NCBI GenBank assembly: GCA_020723305.1
Contig: DYJC01000030.1
Location: forward strand, 1 to 39,664
DNA: 39,664 nt
Source of the DNA: Desulfosudis oleivorans
Lineage (GTDB): Bacteria > Desulfobacterota > Desulfobacteria > Desulfobacterales > SURF-7
Direction: 5' to 3'
Shown here: positions 14,997 to 22,931 of the stretch, in pieces
Layout: each line of letters opens with the position of its first letter
How positions within the stretch are numbered: the stretch's first letter is position 1
Made by a program: the position numbers and the translations under genes
The notes under the pieces: model-generated
Seen by the model: the letters and a program-made list of their open reading frames with translations, nothing else
Told to the model about the DNA's origin: nothing
Databases searched by the model: none

Positions 14997-16253
14997 ATGC
15001 ATAAAAAATACAGTATTTCAGGCAAAGGATTTATTTCTTTTGTAAAAGATATTATTATCTGGGACCTCTCCGGAGGAGTGATATACCAGTTATTCCTGTG
15101 CGGTCTTGTTCTGATTATGATGCTCGGCGTTTATGCCTACTTCCTTCAATTCAATTCGGGGCTGTCTGTTACCAATATGTCGGATATTGTCAGTTGGGGA
15201 TTTTACATCGCCAACTTCACCTTTCTGGTAGGCGTTGCTGCTGCGGCAGTGATGCTGATCCTGCCGGCCTATGTCTTTAAAGATAGAGATCTGCATAAAG
15301 TGGTCATTATCGGAGAAGTAGTTGCTGTAGGTGCACTGATCATGTGCTTGCTATTTATCCTGGTGGATCTTGGAAATCCGCTAAAGGCATGGCATCTGGT
15401 TCCCGGCATCGGGATTTTAAATTGGCCCTCATCTCTGCTTTCATGGGATATTATCGTCTTGAATGGATACCTGGCTCTGAACTCATTCATCCCCTTTTAT
15501 ATTGTATACAGCCATTATCACAACCGCGTACCGGATAAAAAAAAATATCTCCCTTTTGTTTTTATTTCCATTTTTTGGGCCTTCGCCATTCACATGGTGA
15601 CGGCTTTTCTGTATGAAGGACTACCGGCAAGAGCCTTCTGGAACAATCCCTTAATGGGTCCCAGGTTTTTAGCCTCTGCGTTTGCGGCCGGTCCGGCTTT
15701 AATCAGTGTGGTTTTAGGTGCCATTCATTCATTTACAGAATTTAACATAGAATCCCGTGTCTTCCGTAAATTAAGGCTGATTATCGTCATTTCGGCGATT
15801 ATCAATCTGGTGATGTTATTTTCAGAGATTTTTAAAGAATTCTATACTCCCACCCATCACAGTAGATCCGCAATTTATCTATTTTTTGGATTGGATGGCT
15901 ATGATGCATTAGTACATTGGATCTGGACAGGTATTTCCATGAATATAATCGGAACTGTTATCCTGATGCTCAATCCTGGCCGGAAAAATCCTCTAATCAA
16001 TTTGCCTGCAGCCGTACTTCTTTTTTTCGGAATCTGGATAGAGAAAGGGATGGGACTGATCATTCCTGGTTTTATACCATCTCCATTGGGAGAAATAGTT
16101 GATTATACACCTAGCTGGGTGGAAATTTCCATCGCTTTTGGAATATTATCCTTCGGCATATTGGTTGTCACTTTATTGGTTAAACCAGCGCTTATTATCG
16201 AGCAGCAATTTGAAAAACAAGAGGAAATGGCTACACAGCTTATTCATACATGA
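14997..16253 (+). CDS. NrfD/PsrC-family quinol-interacting membrane subunit
   Basis: This 418-residue protein has about ten transmembrane segments, typical of the NrfD/HybB/DsrP/QrcD branch. It has no heme or cofactor motif and exchanges electrons between menaquinol and a periplasmic iron-sulfur partner. Recognisable parts are GGVIYQLFLCGLVLIMMLG, WGFYIANFTFLVGVAAAAVM, the polar LGNPLKAWHLVPG segment, LLSWDIIVLNGYL and FGIWIEKGMGLIIPGF. The ATG at 14997 has AAAAGGAA upstream; a longer frame from 14955 would overlap the preceding gene. The next gene overlaps its end by 4 bp (ATGA). With the preceding subunit it forms the probable quinol oxidase of this nap cluster, where NapC would normally act. 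Confidence 0.88.
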   Translation: MHKKYSISGKGFISFVKDIIIWDLSGGVIYQLFLCGLVLIMMLGVYAYFLQFNSGLSVTNMSDIVSWGFYIANFTFLVGVAAAAVMLILPAYVFKDRDLHKVVIIGEVVAVGALIMCLLFILVDLGNPLKAWHLVPGIGILNWPSSLLSWDIIVLNGYLALNSFIPFYIVYSHYHNRVPDKKKYLPFVFISIFWAFAIHMVTAFLYEGLPARAFWNNPLMGPRFLASAFAAGPALISVVLGAIHSFTEFNIESRVFRKLRLIIVISAIINLVMLFSEIFKEFYTPTHHSRSAIYLFFGLDGYDALVHWIWTGISMNIIGTVILMLNPGRKNPLINLPAAVLLFFGIWIEKGMGLIIPGFIPSPLGEIVDYTPSWVEISIAFGILSFGILVVTLLVKPALIIEQQFEKQEEMATQLIHT

Positions 16254-17293
16254 AAACAATTCTTGAGATAAAACACAGACTATTTACAGGAATTCGGAAT
16301 CAGATACAACTGATTCTGTTTGTCATTACAATGGCTACTGGATTTCAGTTTTATCTCTATGTTTTGCAAGCCATGGGCACCAATCCGATAACTGTTCCAA
16401 GACCCGAAGGAGTAGAAGGTTTTTTGCCAATTGGCGCATTAATGAGTTGGAAGTATTTTATCTTTTCCGGACAGTGGGATACAGTACATCCTGCATCTAT
16501 GGCGTTTCTTGGTTTTGCGATTTTGATCTCCTTCCTTCTGAGAAAATCCTTTTGCAGTTGGTTTTGTCCAATCGGAACTTTTTCGGAATGGGTCTGGAAA
16601 ATCGGTGAATTCAGACGAGGTAAAAATTATCAACTTCCGGTCTGGTTGGATATTCCTTTTCGAAGCGTAAAATACTTTTTGCTGGGTTTTTTTATTTATA
16701 TTATTTTCCAAATGAGTGTTGCCGATATAGAAGTGTTTTTAAGAAGTCCATACTACAGAATCGCGGATGTTAAAATGCTTCATTTTTTTACCAAAATGAC
16801 ATCTATTACCGCATTTGTTCTTCTGGCTCTGGTGGTATTGTCTTTTTTTACCCGGAATTTTTGGTGTCGATACGCCTGCCCATATGGGGCCTTGCTGGGT
16901 ATATCTGCGTTCTTCAGTCCAAGTCAGATCCAACGCAATCCGGAAACCTGTATCAACTGTGATCGTTGCAATCAAGCATGTCCTTATCACCTTCCCGTTA
17001 ACAAAAAGAAGTTGCTTTATAGCCTGGAATGCAGCGGCTGTATGGACTGTATCCATGTGTGCCCTTCTAAAAACACGTTGGGACTGAAGATACGAGGATT
17101 AAAAATGTCGATACATAAAGTGCAATTGGGATTTTTGATCATGACGATTTTTCTTAGTATGATTTATTTTTCCAAAATATCCGGGCATTGGGAAAGCAAT
17201 ATATCAGATCCGGAATTTCGAATGTTATTGCGAATGATGGACTCTTCTGAAATTGTTCATCCGTCCGTGAATCTGAAAAAAGGAACATCTTAA
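16250..17293 (+). CDS. napH: NapH-type membrane iron-sulfur protein
   Basis: This 347-residue polytopic protein fits NapH, which passes electrons from quinol toward NapA in operons without or beside NapC. There are four to five membrane segments in the first 220 residues, two CX3CP motifs on the cytoplasmic side (CSWFCPIG at 102-106 and CRYACPYG at 206-210), and then two classical [4Fe-4S] motifs at 234/237/240/244 and 261/264/267/271. A further membrane helix follows (about 288-308), giving a C-terminal tail after the clusters. It overlaps the NrfD gene by 4 bp and ends the cluster. CcoG and other 4Fe-4S membrane proteins share the CX3CP motif, so context supports NapH. No separate NapG is present; the preceding DsrO-like subunit may take that role. 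Confidence 0.85.
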   Translation: MKTILEIKHRLFTGIRNQIQLILFVITMATGFQFYLYVLQAMGTNPITVPRPEGVEGFLPIGALMSWKYFIFSGQWDTVHPASMAFLGFAILISFLLRKSFCSWFCPIGTFSEWVWKIGEFRRGKNYQLPVWLDIPFRSVKYFLLGFFIYIIFQMSVADIEVFLRSPYYRIADVKMLHFFTKMTSITAFVLLALVVLSFFTRNFWCRYACPYGALLGISAFFSPSQIQRNPETCINCDRCNQACPYHLPVNKKKLLYSLECSGCMDCIHVCPSKNTLGLKIRGLKMSIHKVQLGFLIMTIFLSMIYFSKISGHWESNISDPEFRMLLRMMDSSEIVHPSVNLKKGTS

Positions 17294-17323
17294 AGATGAT
17301 CCTTTACTGGTTTTTATGGATGA

Positions 17324-18292
17324 TTATTGCGTATTGGCGATCAGTATCGCCCTAACTGGCGCTGGATATCCTTCCACGGTTTTGTTCCGGTCATGGACAT
17401 CCAAAAAATCTTCCAGGGATTCCGTATCTACCCATTTAGTCCTGTGCTGCTCCTGCAGGGTCGTCCGGGTGATGTTGATACACCGGATGTCGTGAAACCC
17501 AGTCCGGGCAAGCCAGGAGCGTAAACATTTTACAGTCGGAATGAAATACACGTTGTTCATTTTGGCGTACCGGCTCTCCGGAATCAGGGCCAGATCGGAA
17601 TCCCCATCGATAATCAGGGTTTCGAGTATGAGTTCTCCTCCTTTTTTCAGATTGGATCGGATCTGAAGGAGCATATCCAGGGGAGATTTCCGGTGATACA
17701 GAATCCCCATGCAGAAAACCGTGTCAAACCATCCCCTCATCACCGGCATCTCTTCAATGGTGAAAGGCAGACAGCATATCTGTTCAAACTTCATATAGGT
17801 TTGCAGCACCTGATACTGGAAGTAGAATGTAAGGTAGGGCTCGATCCCGATCACGGATTCCGGCTGCATGGAGGTCATTTTAAACATGTAATAGCCGTTG
17901 CTGCAGCCGATATCCAGGACTCTTTTTTTGGCAAGGGGCGTGATATGATCTTTCAGACGATTCCATTTCATATCCGAGCGCCATTCTGCATCAATATCGA
18001 TTCCAAATAGCTGAAAAGGACCCTTTCGCCAAGGCTGGAGATGCTGAAGGCTTTGGAAAAGGATATCTTTTTTTTCAGCAGAGATATCGGTTTCCAGGCC
18101 GATTTGGATCCGATCCAAAACCACATCGATACCAGAGGGTTTGATTTCCGGAAGGCTGTTGATTATTTCTTGATACTTTTTCCCTTTGTTGTTTCGGATA
18201 TGAATATCCGGCTGTTTGGTTTCCAGTATTTTTTGGATGCACTGGTGGTATTCACCAAAGAATTTCTGCAATAATGGGTTATGCATCTTCAT
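17324..18292 (-). CDS. cmoB: tRNA U34 carboxymethyltransferase CmoB
   Basis: CmoB moves the carboxymethyl group of carboxy-SAM onto 5-hydroxyuridine at the tRNA wobble position, forming cmo5U. This 322-residue protein matches the usual length of about 323. Markers are PWRKGPFQLFGIDIDAEWRS, MKWNRL, the SAM-binding VLDIGCSNGYYMFKM, GIEPYLTFYFQY, FDTVFCMGILYHRKSPL and LETLIIDGD. The frame stays open upstream, but the ATG at 18292 overlaps the cmoA stop (ATGA) and gives the family N-terminus (MKMHNPLLQKFF), so it is preferred. It is convergent with the nap cluster, with only 30 bp between the ends and no obvious terminator hairpin. Confidence 0.93.
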   Translation of the reverse strand: MKMHNPLLQKFFGEYHQCIQKILETKQPDIHIRNNKGKKYQEIINSLPEIKPSGIDVVLDRIQIGLETDISAEKKDILFQSLQHLQPWRKGPFQLFGIDIDAEWRSDMKWNRLKDHITPLAKKRVLDIGCSNGYYMFKMTSMQPESVIGIEPYLTFYFQYQVLQTYMKFEQICCLPFTIEEMPVMRGWFDTVFCMGILYHRKSPLDMLLQIRSNLKKGGELILETLIIDGDSDLALIPESRYAKMNNVYFIPTVKCLRSWLARTGFHDIRCINITRTTLQEQHRTKWVDTESLEDFLDVHDRNKTVEGYPAPVRAILIANTQ

Positions 18293-19014
18293 GATTTTTG
18301 ACATAGCAAAGAACAGAAATTGAACCACTTGAACCAGATCTCTGTTTTTTGAAAACCAACCTGTCGCAGACGTGCCAGATGTGCATCAACGGTTTCAGGA
18401 ATCAGGACATTCTCCAGTGCTTCTCGTTTCTGGCTGATTTCCAGCTCACAATATCCGTTCTCTTTTTTAAAGGCGTAATAGAATTGCTTTTGCAGTTCGG
18501 AAAATGAATCTTCCGGATGAATAATTTTTTCCGTAAACAGAAAAACGCCTCCCGGCAGGAGAGCCGAATAGATCTGTTCCAGCAGTTCCAGCCGATGATC
18601 CAATGGCAAAAACTGAAGGGTTAAATTGAGAACAATCACCGATGCACGGTGAAGGTCAACATGCAGTATATCCTTGCAGTGCAGTTCGATCCGGTCTTTC
18701 AGCGGGTGGGAGGCCAGCTTTTCTTCATAAACCGTCAGCATGGGTTTTGAGCTGTCCACGGCAATCATTTTAAAATTGTCCTGCATGACATCGCAAAGAT
18801 GGATTCCCAGGTTTCCGTTGGAACATCCCAGATCATAAATAAGGGATTCCGGCTGATAAAACAGTTTGATCAACTGGGCCTGGCGCTGGATGATTTCCCG
18901 GTAAAATGGAACAGAACGCTGGATCATATCATCAAAGACAGCCGCCACATCCTGATTGAATTCAAACGGGGCTACTTTGTTTTGAGGCACTTTGTATAAA
19001 TCGTCTTTTGGCAT
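18289..19014 (-). CDS. cmoA: Carboxy-S-adenosyl-L-methionine synthase CmoA
   Basis: CmoA makes carboxy-SAM from SAM and prephenate, the donor used by CmoB. This 241-residue protein has the family landmarks FEFNQDVAAVFDDMIQRSVPFY near the start (two adjoining pieces), the SAM loop YDLGCSNGNLG, AVDSSKPML, and VIVLNLTLQFLP. The length and start (MPKDDLYK) fit the family. It overlaps cmoB by 4 bp, so the pair is a tight operon. The upstream DNA to the remains of the acyl-CoA synthetase is only 115 bp and should hold the promoter. The Shine-Dalgarno is weak. Confidence 0.93.
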   Translation of the reverse strand: MPKDDLYKVPQNKVAPFEFNQDVAAVFDDMIQRSVPFYREIIQRQAQLIKLFYQPESLIYDLGCSNGNLGIHLCDVMQDNFKMIAVDSSKPMLTVYEEKLASHPLKDRIELHCKDILHVDLHRASVIVLNLTLQFLPLDHRLELLEQIYSALLPGGVFLFTEKIIHPEDSFSELQKQFYYAFKKENGYCELEISQKREALENVLIPETVDAHLARLRQVGFQKTEIWFKWFNFCSLLCQKS

Positions 19015-19129
19015 ATCATATCAAAAGGGTCAGAAAAATGGATCATGGCCGGATTCAAGCATCCTTTCATAAAGAAGAAAAACAGGAGTGTCAAGAATCA
19101 ATCCGATCAATCCGGGTTTTTTGTTTTTT

Positions 19130-19724
19130 TCATCTCCATATTCCGCATTTTCGTCTCAATATTTTTCCCACACTGCTTTTGGGAAGTTCATCGATAAACT
19201 CGATAATTCTGGGTACCTTATAGGCCGCGAGCCTTTCCTTGCAAAAAGCGATGATCTCTTCCGGACTACAGGTTTCTCCTTCTTTTAAAACAATAAATGC
19301 TTTGATGGTTTCTCCCCGGTAGTCATCCGGAATCCCGACCGTACAGGCTTCCATAATTTTGGGATGCTCAAACAGAACCTTATCCAGTTCAACCGGATAG
19401 ATATTGTACCCTCCGGCAATGATCCTATCCTTTTTCCGGTCAATGATAAAAAGATATCTGCGATAAATGCCTGGGGAATGTTCGGAAGGCAAACGCCACC
19501 TTGTCACCTTCTGAAATGCCTTCCCCCAGCAACATTCTTGCGAATTGATTGACTAGGGTATCATATTCCCGGTAGGTGATTTTTTCCCCCATGTAGTTCA
19601 TGGCGGTCTTGTCGGGGAACTGTTTCGCAGACCTTGCGAGCGCTTCGGAGATGGTTGTTTTTTCATACCGGATGGTTCCGGGGACACCTTTTGCATAGGA
19701 TTTATGCCGGATTTTTTCCTGCAT
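19130..19724 (-). pseudogene. Acyl-CoA synthetase (AMP-forming) remnant with internal deletion
   Basis: Two reading frames carry the two ends of a long-chain acyl-CoA synthetase. The N-terminal piece (from ATG 19724) includes EALARSAKQFPDKTAMNYMG, KITYREYDTLVNQFARML and GISEGDKVA. It then shifts out of homology near 19490 and stops at 19440. The C-terminal piece, in another frame, resumes at YLFIIDRKKDRIIAGGYNIY and continues through ELDKVLFEHPKI, GIPDDYRGETIKAFIVLKEG and LPKSSVGKILRR. Intact enzymes have about 350-400 residues between these points, including the ATP-binding P-loop, so most of the gene is gone. A deletion plus frameshift is the simplest reading; an assembly gap would look similar. 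No function is expected. Confidence 0.85.
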
Positions 19725-19800
19725 CGCAACACCTCGTTAGACCGAATGAGTGGTAGTTTCGGATCCAAAAAGAAGGTTCCGCTTATCAAAGAAATATATT

Positions 19801-19822
19801 GACAAAAAGAGCGCTTTTTGTC
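19801..19822. promoter_or_regulatory. Inverted repeat at promoter of the methyltransferase gene
   Basis: GACAAAAAG (19801-19809) and CTTTTTGTC (19814-19822) are perfect 9-bp arms around AGCG. The left arm overlaps a TTGACA -35 hexamer (19799-19804), and TTATAG lies downstream at about 19825-19830, though the 20-bp spacing is long. A repressor bound here would block transcription of the gene at 19884. The regulator is unknown. Confidence 0.45.
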
Positions 19823-19883
19823 GGTTATAGGAAAGTTGCACAATGAAGAGCAGGTGTCAAGCAATACTAAAAAGGGGAAGGTT

Positions 19884-20681
19884 ATGAATAACCGAAAACA
19901 AAAATCAGGCACTTCCGACCGGAAGGCTTCCGGCTCCTCCGATCCAAAACCATTATCCTACCGAATGATGGCTTACACCGTGGTGATGCTGTCGGCTGCG
20001 TTCGGCCAGGTTTCCCTCCTGGCGCTTGGGTTGTTTCTCTATCAGGGCTCGTTTCATCTGGTGCAGCTCAATCTGGATGAGGCCGGCATACTTTGGATAG
20101 ATGCGGGTCTTTGTATGGCGTTTTTTATCCAGCATAGTTTCATGGTCCGGAAACGGTACCGGAAATGGCTGGCAAAGTATATTCGATATGAGTTTCATCC
20201 TGCCCTGTATTCCATTGCTTCCGGCATTGTTTTGCTGGGCATTGTTGTTTTCTGGCAACAATCGGGTATGATTGTGTTCTCCTCACAGGGCGCTGTTTAC
20301 TGGCTGCTCCGCGGCGTATATTTTCTTTCAATAGCCGGTTTTGCATGGGGCAATCTGTCTCTGGGAACCTTTGATTCCTTTGGTCTGAATTCGATTTTGA
20401 ATCATGTGCGGGATATCAAGCCGGCTCCCCGTAACTTTGTTGTCCGCGGCCCCTATCGGTGGGTGCGACATCCCCTGTATTTCTGCTCTCTCCTGATGAT
20501 CTGGTCCTGCCCTTATATCAGCATGGACCGGCTTTTGTTCAATATGCTGTTTACGGTATGGATTGTGATCGGTATGAGAATGGAAGAGAGGGATCTGCTG
20601 GATGTATTCGGCAAGGCATATCAGGAATACCGGGAAAAAGTTCCCATCCTGATTCCGACCAGGATACGACCGAGTATTTAA
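19884..20681 (+). CDS. Integral-membrane methyltransferase, NnrU/MddA/ICMT-like
   Basis: This 265-residue protein has six or so membrane helices and the C-terminal SAM-binding signature of the isoprenylcysteine methyltransferase superfamily: VVRGPYRWVRHPLYF at about 197-211, then MRMEERDLLDVFGKAYQEYR and VPILIP. The layout, with a long N-terminal membrane part and the EERDL...Y..Y...VP.LIP end, resembles MddA, which methylates methanethiol to dimethyl sulfide, and NnrU-like proteins. The substrate cannot be read from sequence. The ATG at 19884 is preferred over upstream starts because GGGGAAGG precedes it. A strong inverted repeat sits at the promoter. The first 30 residues are polar and Ser/Lys-rich, longer than in typical relatives. 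Confidence 0.65.
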   Translation: MNNRKQKSGTSDRKASGSSDPKPLSYRMMAYTVVMLSAAFGQVSLLALGLFLYQGSFHLVQLNLDEAGILWIDAGLCMAFFIQHSFMVRKRYRKWLAKYIRYEFHPALYSIASGIVLLGIVVFWQQSGMIVFSSQGAVYWLLRGVYFLSIAGFAWGNLSLGTFDSFGLNSILNHVRDIKPAPRNFVVRGPYRWVRHPLYFCSLLMIWSCPYISMDRLLFNMLFTVWIVIGMRMEERDLLDVFGKAYQEYREKVPILIPTRIRPSI

Positions 20682-20835
20682 AAAAAATCATCGCTCAGTT
20701 TGAAAATTCATAGAATAAGGATCTTGAGATATGCGAACTGCACGATTATCGTGGTTCAGTGATGAAAAAATCATCGGATAGGCAAGCCGGCGAATGCAGG
20801 TATTTTTTTATAATACCAGAGATGGATTGGAAAAA

Positions 20836-21210
20836 ATGAAAAATGTACTTCTGGTCATGTGCGGTGGCAGTCTGGGGGCTGTAAGCCGTTACGGGGTGGG
20901 TCTGCTGTCTGCGAAAGTATGGGGAACGAATTTCCCCTGGGGAACGCTGATTGTCAACCTTGCGGGGTGTTTTTTAATCGGTCTGATTTTTGCGCTGGCA
21001 GACCGGGTCCGGCTTCTGACACCGGATGTGCGCCTGCTGGTCATCACCGGTTATCTCGGCGCTTTAACGACATTTTCCTCTTTTTCGATTGAAACGGTCA
21101 ATGCAGGCCGCTCAGGCATGGTTTTGCTTCCCCTGGTTAATATTTTGATCAACAATGTGGGTGGTTTTGCCCTTACCTTTTTTGGAATATGGCTGGGAGG
21201 GCAGAAATAG
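20836..21210 (+). CDS. crcB: Fluoride ion channel CrcB/Fluc
   Basis: CrcB (Fluc) exports fluoride as a dual-topology dimer. This 124-residue protein has four membrane helices and the family motifs GGSLGAVSRYGV near the start, FPWGTLIVNLAGCFLIG in helix 2 with the conserved Asn, and GYLGALTTFSSFSIE in helix 3 with the break and the Phe pair that line the pore. The ATG at 20836 gives the family N-terminus; an upstream in-frame start at 20794 would add 14 polar residues not seen in the family. I looked for a fluoride riboswitch in the 150 bp upstream and found no convincing match. Confidence 0.93.
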   Translation: MKNVLLVMCGGSLGAVSRYGVGLLSAKVWGTNFPWGTLIVNLAGCFLIGLIFALADRVRLLTPDVRLLVITGYLGALTTFSSFSIETVNAGRSGMVLLPLVNILINNVGGFALTFFGIWLGGQK

Positions 21211-21260
21211 GAGAAAACATTTTGCGGGAGCAGCATGATCCTGCTTTGAAAGTTTGATTT

Positions 21261-22868
21261 CTACATTTTCAGTTCTTTCCGGATGGCAAGTCCCAGGGTT
21301 TCCAGGGTGTAAGGTTTTTTGATGTACTGGCCAACGCCCGATCTTAGCGCTTCCTTAACCCGTTCGGTTTCTGAAAAACCACTGGTGATAATCGCTTTTT
21401 GTCCAGGATGAATTTCAATAATTTTTTTATAAAGATCCAGACCATCCAGGTCCGGCTCCATCAGCATATCCAGTATCAACAGGTCCACCGTGTTTGTTTT
21501 CAGATAATCGATCAATGGAGTGCTGCCTGAAAATGTCCGGACCGAATAGTGTAATCTTGTCAACAGGTTTTCAGCGATTTCCCGTTGTTCTTTGATATCA
21601 TCCACAACAGCAACCGACTCGCCGTTTCCCATATAATCAGCTACAGGGATTGCTCCATTCCGGGAAACGAGGTCCTCCATGGTTGCCGGAAAATAAAGCT
21701 GGAATGTTGTGCCTTTTCCGATTTCACTCTGCACGGAGATATAGCCGCTTAGATCCTGAACCGTTCCCCATACAACCGACATGCCAAGACCGGTTCCACT
21801 CCGGCCCATCACTTTTTTGGTGTAAAAAGGCTCAAATATTCTTTCAAGATCTTCCGGGGAGATGCCAATGCCATTGTCTGTGACAGTTAACAATATATAA
21901 TTGCCGGCAAGAATTTTTTCATGACCTGTTATGGGATTTTTCAGATACCGGTTTTCAGTTGAAATTTCAATCAGCCCTCCGTTGGTCAGCGCTTCGGCAG
22001 CATTGGATACCAGATTCATCAGCGTTTTCCTGAGATGGACTTCCGATCCTCTCATGTTCAACAATTCCGGTTCAAGAAGAACCCGTATTTCAGTGTTCGG
22101 ATGGTAATGGAGCAGATTTTTATATTCCAATGAGTTCAGATAGCCATCCACAATGGGATTTAAATTCAGAACTTCTGTATGCATCACACCCCGTCTGGCC
22201 ATGGTCAGGAGATCATCGACAATGGCTACGGCTTTTTTCCCGGATTCCTGTATCGTCCGGATCTGTTTTCGCAGCGGGCTGTCTTCCGGAAGATCCATCA
22301 ATATCAGATCCGGATAGCTGACTGTCCCGGATAATACATTGTTAAGGTCATGGGCCACACCGCCAGCCAGAAGCCCCAGTGCCTCCATCCGTTGTGAACG
22401 GGCCAGCTCTTTTTCCAGGTGGCGTTTTTCGTTCTGAACGCGCTCGCGGTCATGGATTTCTTTGATAAGTTGTTTGTTCATCTGTTCCAGATTTTCGCTT
22501 TGTTCCCGGATCATGTGGCTGGAAGCGACTTCCTGGTCATAGCGCCTCTTGATTGAATACAACATTTTGGACTTGAGTATGATCCCCAGCAGTACAAAAA
22601 CAGCTCCAAAAAAAAAGATGACTCCAACGAACAGTTCACTGACCAGATGGATATGCGCGGCAGTGGTGTATGCCACGACAGCATAGCCGATTAAAAAAAA
22701 AGACATCAGCATTTCATGCACCTGAAAAAGTAATTTCAGGCGGGTTGTATCCTCTTTGGAAACCTGGCCCAGCATCCGGAAAAGAGCCCTGGATTTTCCG
22801 ATATTCAACACCATGATCAACGCGCCTGCAACGATCAGGACACTAGAGATGATTGAGGAGAAGTTCAT
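21261..22868 (-). CDS. Hybrid sensor histidine kinase with C-terminal receiver
   Basis: This 535-residue membrane protein has three to four hydrophobic segments in the first 100 residues, then a coiled linker (about 110-160), a HisKA dimerisation helix with phospho-acceptor His173 in AGGVAHDLNN, an HATPase domain (N-box around NLVSNAAEAL, G-boxes DNGIGI and GTGLGMSVV), and a receiver domain with Asp467 in LLILDMLM and Lys518. No sensor PAS domain is seen, so the signal may be sensed in the membrane part. The fused receiver suggests a phosphorelay or feedback. The target regulator is not next to it. It is convergent with crcB and lies downstream of another kinase gene in the same direction with a 63-bp gap. 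Confidence 0.88.
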   Translation of the reverse strand: MNFSSIISSVLIVAGALIMVLNIGKSRALFRMLGQVSKEDTTRLKLLFQVHEMLMSFFLIGYAVVAYTTAAHIHLVSELFVGVIFFFGAVFVLLGIILKSKMLYSIKRRYDQEVASSHMIREQSENLEQMNKQLIKEIHDRERVQNEKRHLEKELARSQRMEALGLLAGGVAHDLNNVLSGTVSYPDLILMDLPEDSPLRKQIRTIQESGKKAVAIVDDLLTMARRGVMHTEVLNLNPIVDGYLNSLEYKNLLHYHPNTEIRVLLEPELLNMRGSEVHLRKTLMNLVSNAAEALTNGGLIEISTENRYLKNPITGHEKILAGNYILLTVTDNGIGISPEDLERIFEPFYTKKVMGRSGTGLGMSVVWGTVQDLSGYISVQSEIGKGTTFQLYFPATMEDLVSRNGAIPVADYMGNGESVAVVDDIKEQREIAENLLTRLHYSVRTFSGSTPLIDYLKTNTVDLLILDMLMEPDLDGLDLYKKIIEIHPGQKAIITSGFSETERVKEALRSGVGQYIKKPYTLETLGLAIRKELKM

Positions 22869-22931
22869 TTCAGGTTAACCCATTCCTTTAAGAAAAGCCG
22901 GATTCAATGCTGTTGTGTGTTGAATGAATCA

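Noticed and set aside
20690..20835. Possible fluoride riboswitch before crcB
   Set aside because: I could not find the conserved GGNGAUGG and pseudoknot segments in the right order.
21224..21243. AGCAG...CTGCT hairpin between crcB and the hybrid kinase
   Set aside because: Only 5 bp of stem with no U-run; too weak to call a terminator.
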